DNA from: Lentisalinibacter sp035655155
GTDB lineage: Bacteria; Pseudomonadota; Gammaproteobacteria; Steroidobacterales; Woeseiaceae
Assembly (NCBI GenBank): GCA_035655155.1
Contig: DASRVH010000148.1
Location: 1 to 36,098 of the forward strand
Direction of reading: 5' to 3'
DNA: 36,098 bases
Shown here: one piece after another, positions 15,684 through 23,516 of the stretch
How the letters are laid out: each line of letters starts with the position of its first letter
Numbering within the stretch: position 1 is the first letter of the stretch
Notes under the pieces: model-generated
Databases searched by the model: none
What the model was told of the DNA's origin: nothing
The model's input: only the letters and a program-made list of their open reading frames with translations
Position numbers and translations under genes: made by a program

Positions 15684-16616
15684 ATGAAGCTCAGCAGGAC
15701 GAGAGATTCTTTGCCGCGTCTCGCGGGCCCCGCCGGCAGCGTGCTGACGATCGGCGCCTACGACGGTCTGCACCTCGGCCACCGGCGCATACTCGACCGC
15801 GTCCTGGCGGAGGCACGCGCCCTGGGCGCCGACCCGGTCGTCATGAGCTTCGAGCCCACGCCCAAGGAGTTCTTCTCCGGGGAGCGGCCGCCGGCCCGTC
15901 TCATGCGCTTCCGGGAGAAGTTCCAGGCATTGCGTGACTACGGCATCCGGGCTTTCTTCTGTCCCCGCTTCGATCGTCGCATGGCCGACATCGGTGTCAA
16001 GGAATTCGTGGACACGCTGCTCGTCGACGGCCTGCGCGTCCGCCATTTGGTGGTCGGCGACGACTTCCGCTTCGCCAGGCGCCGCAGCGGCGGCGTCGAG
16101 GATCTGGTCCGGGCCGGAGAGCGCGCCGGCTTCAACGTGGAGCAGGTACCGAGCGTGGTGGTGGACGGCGTCCGCGTTAGCAGCAGCGCGGTGCGCGAGG
16201 CGCTGGCTGCGGGCGATATGGAACAGGCGAGGCGTTTCCTCGGCCGCTACTATCGGATGTGCGGCCGGGTCATCCGCGGCCAGCGGCTGGGCCGCTCGCT
16301 CGGGTATCCCACCGCCAACGTGAATCTCTGCCGGCGCCAGAGCCCGGTGATGGGTATCTTCGCCGTGCGCGTGGACGGTCTGGGCGACACCTTGCTGGAC
16401 GGCGTCGCCAGCGTGGGGACGCGGCCGACGGTGGACGGGACGAAGCCGTTGCTCGAGGTCCATCTTTTCGATTTCGACGACGAAATCTACGGCCGCTACA
16501 TCGGCGTCGAGTTCATCGCCAAGCTGCGCGACGAGGCCCGCTTCCCGGACCTCGGAGCACTGACCGAGCAGATGCACGTGGACGCGGCCCAGGCACGGGA
16601 GATACTGGCAGCATGA
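15684..16616 (+). CDS. ribF: Bifunctional riboflavin kinase / FAD synthetase
   Basis: RibF converts riboflavin to FMN and then FAD. The 310-residue protein has the nucleotidyl-transferase half first (LTIGAYDGLHLGHRRIL, with the HxGH signature; later SSSAVREALAAGDM). The kinase half begins near GRVIRGQRLGRSLGYPTANV. An in-frame GTG at 15651 would add 11 residues, but ATG 15684 has AGAGG upstream and matches the family start. The stop overlaps the lspA start as ATGA, so the two are translationally coupled. In most relatives ileS sits between them. Confidence 0.96.
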   Translation: MKLSRTRDSLPRLAGPAGSVLTIGAYDGLHLGHRRILDRVLAEARALGADPVVMSFEPTPKEFFSGERPPARLMRFREKFQALRDYGIRAFFCPRFDRRMADIGVKEFVDTLLVDGLRVRHLVVGDDFRFARRRSGGVEDLVRAGERAGFNVEQVPSVVVDGVRVSSSAVREALAAGDMEQARRFLGRYYRMCGRVIRGQRLGRSLGYPTANVNLCRRQSPVMGIFAVRVDGLGDTLLDGVASVGTRPTVDGTKPLLEVHLFDFDDEIYGRYIGVEFIAKLRDEARFPDLGALTEQMHVDAAQAREILAA

Positions 16617-17221
16617 CGGAGGAAGCCGGAGTGAGCGAATCCCCCAGCGAAGGGCCGAAGGAGAGTGCCGCCAGGTCCGATGTCGGCACGGCAGACGGCG
16701 GTACGGCAGATGGCGGCACTGCAGTTTACTGGCTGTGGTTGTCGCTCGGCGTCCTGGCGGCCGATCAGGCGAGCAAGTGGGTGGTCACCCGGCAGTTCGA
16801 ACTCTTCGAATCGGTGGCGGTGAATCCGTATCTGGACCTGACGCTGCTGCACAACAGGGGCGCCGCGTTCAGCTTCCTGGCCGATGCCGGCGGCTGGCAG
16901 CGCTGGCTGTTCATCGGCTTGGCCATCGTCGTCAGCGTCGTGATCCTGTTCTGGCTGCGGCGTCTGCCGGCGCGGGGCCAGTCGTGGCTGGCCATCGGCC
17001 TGTCACTGGTCATGGGCGGCGCGCTCGGCAACGTCATCGACCGCGTGCACTACGGCTACGTGATCGACTTCATCCACGTCCACTACCAGGACGCCTACTT
17101 CCCGGCCTTCAACGTTGCCGATTCGGCCATCACGGTGGGTGCGGCCTGCCTCATCATCGACGCGCTGTTCTTTTCGGGTCGTGAGGACGCCGGAGAGGAG
17201 GGGGGCGGGAAAGAAGCCTGA
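16613..17221 (+). CDS. lspA: Lipoprotein signal peptidase (signal peptidase II)
   Basis: LspA removes signal peptides from prolipoproteins in the inner membrane. The 202-residue protein has four membrane segments, NRGAAFSF (81-88), NVIDR (140-144), YVIDF (149-153) and FNVAD (166-170). Asp152 and Asp170 are the expected catalytic pair. E. coli LspA is 164 residues; the excess here is a polar N-terminal extension of about 38 residues containing two GTADGG copies. ATG 16613 overlaps the ribF stop. No fkpB or ispH follows, unlike the usual order. The BON lipoprotein at 29678 is an example of a substrate in this window. Confidence 0.95.
   Translation: MTEEAGVSESPSEGPKESAARSDVGTADGGTADGGTAVYWLWLSLGVLAADQASKWVVTRQFELFESVAVNPYLDLTLLHNRGAAFSFLADAGGWQRWLFIGLAIVVSVVILFWLRRLPARGQSWLAIGLSLVMGGALGNVIDRVHYGYVIDFIHVHYQDAYFPAFNVADSAITVGAACLIIDALFFSGREDAGEEGGGKEA
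16683..16712 (+). repeat. 15-bp tandem repeat (two copies) inside lspA
   Basis: Two adjacent 15-bp units of the form GGYACGGCAGAYGGC encode GTADG twice in the extended N-terminus of LspA. A partial third unit follows. They differ at two third-codon positions, so the duplication is not very recent. Confidence 0.6.
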
Positions 17222-17257
17222 CGGGCTGCCCGGCACGGAACCGGGCGGCCCGTCAGG
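17217..17257. terminator. 17-bp-stem hairpin between lspA and pilE
   Basis: A 17-bp arm beginning CCTGACGGGC (17217-17233) is matched by an arm ending GCCCGTCAGG (17241-17257) with a single G-T wobble, around a 7-nt loop. It includes the lspA stop codon and sits between convergent genes. There is no T-run, so it is not a classic terminator; it could block transcripts from both sides or protect mRNA ends. Confidence 0.6.
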
Positions 17258-17275
17258 TGTCGATCATCGCGGTGG

Positions 17276-17689
17276 TTACCGGGCCCAGCACTCGTCGGGG
17301 CCCATCGGGCCCGAGGTGCGGGTGCCGCGGGCGTCCAGCTCGAACCAGCTGCATTTGCCGGCCTCGGCATCGGCGTTCTGATAATCCGCACGGACCGTGA
17401 AGTCTGCTGCGTCCCCGGCAGTGATGGAGATCTCGTACTTGCCCGTATCGGTTGGCACGGCGTTGCTGGCGTAGCCGAACTCGGTAAGCGTGCTGGCGTA
17501 CTCGGATCTCTGCAGGTAGAACTTCTCCTGGTCCGCGGCGATGCGCAGCAGCATGGAACGCGCTTCGGTCCTTTGCGCCCGTGAGGAGTACTCCCGGTAG
17601 TTGGGGTAGGCCAGTACCGCCAGTGTGCCGATGATGACGACGACGATCATCAGTTCCAGCAGCGTGATGCCTTGCATGGTCTTACGCAT
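17276..17689 (-). CDS. pilE: Type IV minor pilin PilE
   Basis: PilE is a minor pilin that primes assembly of type IVa pili at the inner membrane. The 137-residue protein starts with a prepilin leader (MRKTMQG) cut by PilD. The mature N-terminus ITLLELMIVVVIIGTLAVLAYP has the conserved Glu5 and one hydrophobic helix, with Ile in place of the usual first Phe. PilE-like features are the downstream YSSRAQRTEARSMLLRIAADQEKFYLQ and two C-terminal Cys. It is the last gene of the pilus operon, 39 bp after pilY1. Confidence 0.92.
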   Translation of the reverse strand: MRKTMQGITLLELMIVVVIIGTLAVLAYPNYREYSSRAQRTEARSMLLRIAADQEKFYLQRSEYASTLTEFGYASNAVPTDTGKYEISITAGDAADFTVRADYQNADAEAGKCSWFELDARGTRTSGPMGPDECWAR

Positions 17690-17728
17690 GATTCCTCTCT
17701 CGTGCGGGACGGGCAGGACAGGCGCCGA

Positions 17729-20700
17729 TTACTCGACGCCGTCCTCCGTCCAGAAGGTCCTCACGGGCACGTTTTCGAAGCCCGGGTCGAAGCACTCGAC
17801 GCCCACACAGCCTACCGGATCCGGCGAGCATTCCTTGCCCACGCAGTTCTGCGGATCGTCGGGGCTCGGGAACAGGAATACCGTCTCCGGCGCGATGCCT
17901 TCCTGCTTGAGCTCCTCCGAGCGCGGGTCGGGATCCGATATCTCACCGTCTTCCGGCGGCGGCGGATCGCCGTTGACCACGCTGATCTCGTAGAGACGGT
18001 TGGTGCCGCCGCCCGGATTACAGGCGGCCAGGTCGGCGATCTTGGGCTGGAAGCTCACAACGAAAACCGTGTCGTTGAACGTACGCGATTCGGAGAGGAT
18101 CTTCTCGCCGTCGCGCAGCGTCAGCATCCAGCCGTCGTCGCTCGGTCCGATGACGGTCCCCGTCGGTTCGTTGGTCACGTCCACCAGCGTGGCCTCGGTG
18201 ACGATCTGCCCGGCGCCCAGGCCGTCGTACCAGGCCTGGGGCTGCTGCTGGAAGATGTACGGGTCGCGGATCGAGTAGAAACGCTCGTCCGTATCGGTAT
18301 CCAGCGGGTGCGAGCGATAACCGGTGCCGATGCTGATGGACAGGTAGCGCTTGTCCTGGACCGGGTCGCGGAAGATCGCGATGTCCGGCGCCACGAAGAA
18401 GCGGCGCTCGTTGGCCGCGCCCGTCAGGCCGCTCTCGATGCCGAAGGTGCCGATGACGCCGCCGGCCACGAGATCCGAGGGCGGCTGGCCGTCAAAGATG
18501 TCGAAGCGCCAGAGCTGGCCGCCCATATCGCCAACGTACATGCGGTCGGCGCGGCCGTTGCCGTTCATGTCGGCCACCGTCACGTCAGATGGGATGGCGC
18601 GTTTCATCTTCGGCAGTATCAGATCATGGGACGCGTCGTTGCCGGCGGACCAGAGCAGTTCGCCGTCGTCGACGTCCACCATGAAGATGGCGTTGCCGAA
18701 GGAGTCCTCCGCGCTCGAGAACGCGCCGGGCTCGTCGTGGGCGACGTCATAGCCGCCGGCGAAGATCAGCACGGTCTTGTGGTCCGCCTGGCTGGCGCCG
18801 TCCACTGCGACTCTCGCCGGGACGGGCGTCGACCAACTCTGCCCGACGGCCGGGTTGGAGAACTTCCACGCCAGCTCCGGCGACTCGGGATCGGTGATGT
18901 CGACGGCGTAATAGCTGCCGCCGCCCCGGCGCATGCCGAACACGAGGTAGACGTTATCGATACCTGTGTCGATGAGGCCGTTGTTGTTCTTGTCGATGAT
19001 GACGGCCTGCATGTTGCCATCGACGCCGTAGTGCTTGTTCGCGGACTTCGGGTTCTCGAACAGGCGGGCCAGATCGGAGAGCTTCTCCCGCGGGACGAAA
19101 GCCCACAGTTCTCTGCCGTCCTCGGCGTCGATGGCGTGAACGTAGCCCTCGTTGGTGCCCACGAAGACGACGCTGCGGACGTTGGCCTCGGTGGTGCCGT
19201 AGACCACCACCGCGGGGCGCGAATGCAGAGGGTCGCCCATCTGGTCGCGCTGGGTGGTCAGCGGATCGCCGTCCTCGTCCTGGATGTCTTCGCCCAGCGC
19301 CCACGCGATGAGGTCGGACTTCGACGGCTCGGTGGAGGCGCCGGTCAGGCCCAGGTCGGCCAGCGAGAAGTTGCCGGCGTTGGCCAGCGAGACCGCGTTG
19401 GCCGGAGCCTTGAGGTCCACGCCACTGTTGCCGGTCAGGTTGGTGTACAGATTGCGCGAACCGGGAGCCGGCAGCTCGTTGGCGGCGCCGCCCAGTTCGA
19501 CTACCCGACCGTCGTCGACGTCGGACCAGAAGCTGCGGGCCGTCTCGGTCTGGCCCGAGTTCGGGTCGGCCTGCTTGAAGAAGCCCGTGGCCGGGTCCAC
19601 GGCCTCGATGCCGTTCGCGTCCACGATCTTGCCGCCGACCAGTTTGTATTTCTTCAGATTGCCCGGCCAGCGCAGCTTGCGGTCAGCACGGAACACCGTC
19701 ACGTACAGCTCGTTCAGGTTCTGGGCCCGGTTGAAAGCGTTCACCGGCACCGCCGGCGCCGTGAAGGTCACTTCCTGCTGGCTGATCGTATTGAGGATCT
19801 GTGTCAGCGCGTCGGTCAGGCCCTGGGTGTTGTCGGCCGTGAAGTACTGGCCGCCGCCGGCCTCGGCCGTCTCCTTCAGGAGCGGGAAGTCGGTACGGAA
19901 ACCGATGGTGTAGGTATTCACGTGAGGGGTGCCGAGCTCATCCCCGTTGATGTCGCCCTTGAAGAGGTATTCCGCGATGTCGTCCAGGCAGGCGCCATCT
20001 CCGGACCCGGTGCAGCCGTTGCGGCCGGTCACCACGGAATAGTCCGGCAGCCAGCTGGTCAGGTTGTAATACTGGACATCCCGATCGCTGACCGGCAGAC
20101 CGTCGGTGAGCAGGACGATGAAGTTACGCGAGCAGGAGAAGTTGACCGGGTTCACGTAGGTGTCGGGACTCGTCGAGGTGTCCACTGCGGCCAGGTCCTG
20201 GTCGGTCCGCCAGTGCCAGTAGTGGTACTCCGGGCTCATGCCGCGGTAGTAGCGGGCCGCCTCCCAGAGGGTCTCGGCCAGCGGCGTCACACCGCTGGCA
20301 GGAAGGGCGTCGATCACGTCAAACAGTTCCGCCCGACTGTCCTCGATGCGCTCCATGGCCTTGATCACCTGACCGCCGTCGTCGAAGTTGAAGCGCATCA
20401 TGCCGACGTTCACGTCGTTGACCGTGCCGAGCACGTTCTTGGCCACCTCCTTCAGGATGTCGGTGCGGCGCTTGTAGACGGTGGGCGGGTTGGCGGCCCA
20501 GTTCATATAGTTGCCGTCGACGACCTTGTAAGTCGTATCGGCGAGACCCGCGCCCCAGACCAGAGCCTGGTCGGGATCCGACGTCCAGGGCAGGTTGTCG
20601 AGGCCCCGCTGGGCGAACACGGCAGTGCTGGTTGCCGTCTCGCCGTGCAGGCCGGAGTCACGCGCACACTCGACGGGACTCGAGTTGTCACTCGGGTCCA

Positions 20701-21127
20701 GCCGTGCCCACTGGTTGGTGTCGTCCTCGTCCGGGTACTCCCGGTACTGGGCGAACTTGTCGGTATAGGCGCCGGTAGTCCGCAACTCGGCCGTGGCGCG
20801 GTCGCAGAAAAACGAGGCCTTGTCGATCTGGGCGAGAGAGACGGAGCAGTCCGGAGTGGCGGACGTATTCGTGGTCCAGTACAGCTTGGAGCTGTCACAG
20901 GAGCCGCTGTAGTCCCGGTCCGGATCGTAGTCTTCCTGCACCAGTTCCTGGGTCTGCATACTGCCGGAGGAATCCATGATGAACAGAATGTTCGGCCGGT
21001 CCTCGGGCAGTGTCGTCGGGTTCAGCACCAGCAGTTCGGTATCGTCGGCGAAGGCGCCGCCGCCTGCCGCCAGCGCGAGCAGCGCGCCTGCCGCCAGCAC
21101 TCGAATGTTCTGCGTGTTCCGAGTCAT
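17729..21127 (-). CDS. pilY1: Type IV pilus tip/biogenesis protein PilY1
   Basis: PilY1 is a secreted, calcium-responsive protein at the pilus tip that promotes pilus extension and adhesion. The 1132-residue protein has a signal peptide (cleavage near GAFA-DD, residue 28) and an N-terminal von Willebrand A domain with the MIDAS DSSGS at 52-56. The C-terminal beta-propeller has two EF-like loops: DKNNNGLIDTG near residue 711 and DMNGNGRADRMYVGD near 856, the latter followed by QLWRFD. A further DINGDELG lies in the vWA region. The C-terminal 50 residues hold two CVGxEC motifs and are rich in Pro and Asp. The gene lies between the small secreted gene and pilE, its usual place. Confidence 0.94.
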   Translation of the reverse strand: MTRNTQNIRVLAAGALLALAAGGGAFADDTELLVLNPTTLPEDRPNILFIMDSSGSMQTQELVQEDYDPDRDYSGSCDSSKLYWTTNTSATPDCSVSLAQIDKASFFCDRATAELRTTGAYTDKFAQYREYPDEDDTNQWARLDPSDNSSPVECARDSGLHGETATSTAVFAQRGLDNLPWTSDPDQALVWGAGLADTTYKVVDGNYMNWAANPPTVYKRRTDILKEVAKNVLGTVNDVNVGMMRFNFDDGGQVIKAMERIEDSRAELFDVIDALPASGVTPLAETLWEAARYYRGMSPEYHYWHWRTDQDLAAVDTSTSPDTYVNPVNFSCSRNFIVLLTDGLPVSDRDVQYYNLTSWLPDYSVVTGRNGCTGSGDGACLDDIAEYLFKGDINGDELGTPHVNTYTIGFRTDFPLLKETAEAGGGQYFTADNTQGLTDALTQILNTISQQEVTFTAPAVPVNAFNRAQNLNELYVTVFRADRKLRWPGNLKKYKLVGGKIVDANGIEAVDPATGFFKQADPNSGQTETARSFWSDVDDGRVVELGGAANELPAPGSRNLYTNLTGNSGVDLKAPANAVSLANAGNFSLADLGLTGASTEPSKSDLIAWALGEDIQDEDGDPLTTQRDQMGDPLHSRPAVVVYGTTEANVRSVVFVGTNEGYVHAIDAEDGRELWAFVPREKLSDLARLFENPKSANKHYGVDGNMQAVIIDKNNNGLIDTGIDNVYLVFGMRRGGGSYYAVDITDPESPELAWKFSNPAVGQSWSTPVPARVAVDGASQADHKTVLIFAGGYDVAHDEPGAFSSAEDSFGNAIFMVDVDDGELLWSAGNDASHDLILPKMKRAIPSDVTVADMNGNGRADRMYVGDMGGQLWRFDIFDGQPPSDLVAGGVIGTFGIESGLTGAANERRFFVAPDIAIFRDPVQDKRYLSISIGTGYRSHPLDTDTDERFYSIRDPYIFQQQPQAWYDGLGAGQIVTEATLVDVTNEPTGTVIGPSDDGWMLTLRDGEKILSESRTFNDTVFVVSFQPKIADLAACNPGGGTNRLYEISVVNGDPPPPEDGEISDPDPRSEELKQEGIAPETVFLFPSPDDPQNCVGKECSPDPVGCVGVECFDPGFENVPVRTFWTEDGVE

Positions 21128-21131
21128 ATCC

Positions 21132-21515
21132 CTATCCTCGTGTCTCGAACGACCGCTTGCCGGAGGTCTCCGGCGGCGTGCTCACGTTGATCTGCCGTAC
21201 ACGGTTGTCTTCGAGCCGGTAGACGACCGTGCCCACTGCCTCGTCGCGTCCGTTCATATTCAGGACCGCCTCGCGGAATGCCCGCAGCGTCATGGCGCGG
21301 CCGTCGAAGACATAGCGGGTCTCGCCCTCGACCCGCAGCGTCACCCGGTCGCAGTCGTTGCATTCCTGCAGGATCACGCTGCCGAACTCGTTGGCAGGGA
21401 GCGTCAGATGCTTGACCCACACCTCGTAGGCCTCCTGGACGGCCGGCGGCGCTGCCGCCGCCATCTGGGCGAGACCGGCGAGCGCCAGCAATGTCAGTGT
21501 CATCCGTAATCTCAT
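21132..21515 (-). CDS. Small secreted protein of unknown function in the pilus operon
   Basis: I do not recognise a family for this 127-residue protein. It has a clear Sec signal peptide (hydrophobic core TLTLLALAGLAQM, cleavage near AAAA-PP, about residue 22), and its mature part of about 105 residues contains one CNDC motif (two Cys three apart). There is no membrane segment after the signal. Its ATG has GGGAG upstream; it is 30 bp after pilX and 4 bp before pilY1, so it is surely cotranscribed. Pseudomonas has a small secreted protein (PilY2) after pilY1, but this one lies before it and I see no resemblance I can defend. A role in folding or capping PilY1 or the minor pilins is a guess from position. 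Confidence 0.8.
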   Translation of the reverse strand: MRLRMTLTLLALAGLAQMAAAAPPAVQEAYEVWVKHLTLPANEFGSVILQECNDCDRVTLRVEGETRYVFDGRAMTLRAFREAVLNMNGRDEAVGTVVYRLEDNRVRQINVSTPPETSGKRSFETRG

Positions 21516-21545
21516 GTCGCTGTCTCCCTCGGTGATCCTTCCGCC

Positions 21546-22016
21546 TCAGGGGCAGACGTCGGTAATGCCCTTCGGCCCGACAATGTAGAAGTTCTGGGTA
21601 TGCTCGGCGGTCGCGCCCCGGGTCGATTCCGCGGTCGCGATCGTCTGGAAATGGAATGCCGCGATCCCCTTGCCCGCGCCGATGCTGAAGGCGGCGTCCG
21701 GCACCAGCGTGTTGCATTGGTAGGTGGTGGTCGACTCGACCGTGTCCGCACCGTTGATCGCGTGCGGCGCGATGATGTTCGGCGCCGCCGTCTGGAAGGT
21801 GCCCTGGGCCAGCGCCTCGTCCACGCCGGATTCGGCGGCCTGGAAGGCGCTCTCCAGGAACTGATTGTTACCGGCCATGGTGAGTCCGGTCGTCGCCGTA
21901 TTCATACCGGAGATGGCCAGCAGGGTCAGGACCATCAGCAGGACCAGACCCACCACCAGCGCAGCACCGCGCTGGCGCTGCCGCATTGCATTGAATTTTT
22001 CGCTCGTCTGCCTCAT
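21546..22016 (-). CDS. pilX: Type IV minor pilin PilX
   Basis: PilX is a minor pilin of the priming complex. The 156-residue protein has the PilX N-terminal signature RQRGAALVVGLVLLMVLTLLAISGM and GNNQFLESAFQAAESGVDEAL. As is usual for PilX, the position-5 residue of the mature pilin is not Glu in this frame of reference. Two Cys occur in the C-terminal half. Its start overlaps the pilW stop as ATGA. Confidence 0.9.
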   Translation of the reverse strand: MRQTSEKFNAMRQRQRGAALVVGLVLLMVLTLLAISGMNTATTGLTMAGNNQFLESAFQAAESGVDEALAQGTFQTAAPNIIAPHAINGADTVESTTTYQCNTLVPDAAFSIGAGKGIAAFHFQTIATAESTRGATAEHTQNFYIVGPKGITDVCP

Positions 22017-23017
22017 GTGCGCACGTTCCTCAGCAGTATTGTCTTGGTCTTCACCATGCGGCGGAAATCGTCGTTGAAAGCGCCCAGGTCGACGTCGGCA
22101 AGCCGGTAGTTCGTGTTGTCGGCGATGCCCGGCTCGCGCTCCACCGAACGGACCAGGAGCCAGAGCCGGACGGCCATGACCTGGACTTCAGGGTCGAATG
22201 CTCCGGACGCCGGGTCGATGATCGGGCTGTCCGGATTGACGTAACGATCCACCGTGGCGTTCCCGTCCATGTCGAGGCCGAACTGCACCTGCATGTTCTC
22301 GACGCCGGGCACCACTTCCTCGTCGCGGATCACTGGTGCGCCGCCCACCGTTGCGAGTGACCGCCGTCGCAGGGAAGGCACATTCGGGAATATGTCCGAG
22401 CTCGGCGAGACGTAGTAACCGTTGACCACCAGGTTGTTGGTCTGGGTGCCGCCGCCCACGAAGCCGCCGGGAGCCGCACCGTCCGAATAGAGCTGGCCCT
22501 GCAGGCGCGTCGTCTCCAGCTGTATGACGCCCGCGGTGGGCGCGCTCGGCGTGATGCGTGCATGGCGGACCACGAAACTGTCGGAGTTCGGCATGAAGTT
22601 GCCGGCGCCCACGCAGGGCCAGTCGGTCGTGTTGTTCGCGCCCTCGATCGGCCGCAGCAGATCCGTCACGAAGTCCGCGCCGCAGCCGACCGGGGGATTG
22701 ATGTTCAGCGGATCGGGGTCCGCCGTGGTGGCGCGGCCCTCGACGAGGTCCGGCCGGCTCAGCAGGCCCCAGTAGCTCGCCATGCGCAGATCGGGCTCGA
22801 TGACGTCGAAGGCGAACTCTCCGTTCTCCTGCACTCGCGCGATATTCTCGTTGACGATATAGGCGCTGCGGCTCTGCATATAGACCTGCACCGCGCCGAT
22901 GATCAGGAAAGAGCCGATCACCAGGGCGACCATCAGCTCGATCAGGGTGACGCCCTGCTGGCGCTCGGCCGGATTCGGCGAACCGCTACGATTATGCTTT
23001 GTGTTCATCGCATCCAT
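22013..23017 (-). CDS. pilW: Type IV minor pilin PilW
   Basis: PilW is a large minor pilin of the pilus tip complex. The 334-residue protein has the leader ending QQG and mature start VTLIELMVALVIGSFLIIGAVQVYMQSR with Glu5. The following ENIARVQENGEFAFDVIEPDLRMASYWG is typical of PilW. Its ATG at 23017 overlaps the pilV stop as ATGA, and a second in-frame ATG (MNTKHN) lies 9 bp on. A FRRMVKTKTILLRNV ending matches the family. Confidence 0.92.
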   Translation of the reverse strand: MDAMNTKHNRSGSPNPAERQQGVTLIELMVALVIGSFLIIGAVQVYMQSRSAYIVNENIARVQENGEFAFDVIEPDLRMASYWGLLSRPDLVEGRATTADPDPLNINPPVGCGADFVTDLLRPIEGANNTTDWPCVGAGNFMPNSDSFVVRHARITPSAPTAGVIQLETTRLQGQLYSDGAAPGGFVGGGTQTNNLVVNGYYVSPSSDIFPNVPSLRRRSLATVGGAPVIRDEEVVPGVENMQVQFGLDMDGNATVDRYVNPDSPIIDPASGAFDPEVQVMAVRLWLLVRSVEREPGIADNTNYRLADVDLGAFNDDFRRMVKTKTILLRNVRT

Positions 23018-23487
23018 CAGTTCATCGCCTGTACCTGGATGGTGTACGAGGGCTGCTCAGGCAGGCCCGCCTCGTCCCACTGGACCCTGACCGTGTACGT
23101 CCACGGCACCGTCGCCTGATCCAGCAACACCTCGACGTCGCCGTCCGGCAGCGTCTGCTGGGCCTGCTGACTCCACAGCAAAATGTCGTGCTGTGCCATC
23201 TGGTCGGCGTCGCAGTCGATCAGGCCGGTATCGCAGTCGTTGTCCGCGCCGGCGCCCGTGTATGCGATGCCGGCGGTGCGATTGGCGCGGATCCGGTCGG
23301 CGACGTCGCCCGCCAGCGTCACCGCCTGGGTGCGGAACTGGGAGGTACGGCCGGCCTGCAGCGTCTGCAGGTACAGCCCGGCGATGCCGAGCATGCCCAC
23401 CGACATCACGACCATGGCAATCAGCGCCTCGATCAGGGTGAAGCCCCGTATTCTCTCCATCAGGTTCGCGTTCATGCTCTCGCTCAT
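23017..23487 (-). CDS. pilV: Type IV minor pilin PilV
   Basis: PilV is a minor pilin of the priming complex. The 156-residue protein has the leader MSESMNANLMERIRG and mature start FTLIEALIAMVVMSVGMLGIAGLYLQTLQAG with Glu5, the best-known PilV signature. I chose the ATG at 23487, preceded by GGAAAG; the frame is open farther upstream to 23667, but that part is basic and unlike protein. It follows fimU by 29 bp and overlaps pilW. Confidence 0.92.
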   Translation of the reverse strand: MSESMNANLMERIRGFTLIEALIAMVVMSVGMLGIAGLYLQTLQAGRTSQFRTQAVTLAGDVADRIRANRTAGIAYTGAGADNDCDTGLIDCDADQMAQHDILLWSQQAQQTLPDGDVEVLLDQATVPWTYTVRVQWDEAGLPEQPSYTIQVQAMN

Positions 23488-23516
23488 TCGTTCTTTCCGC
23501 GCTTTCCGGTCCGGCT

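Noticed and set aside
14040..16577. Minus-strand open frame of 845 residues opposite murJ and ribF
   Set aside because: It spans two certain genes and reads as low-complexity His/Gln/Arg sequence; antisense shadow.
17672..21190. Plus-strand open frame of 1172 residues opposite pilY1
   Set aside because: Mirror of the pilY1 gene, without motifs; pilY1 has vWA and propeller signatures.
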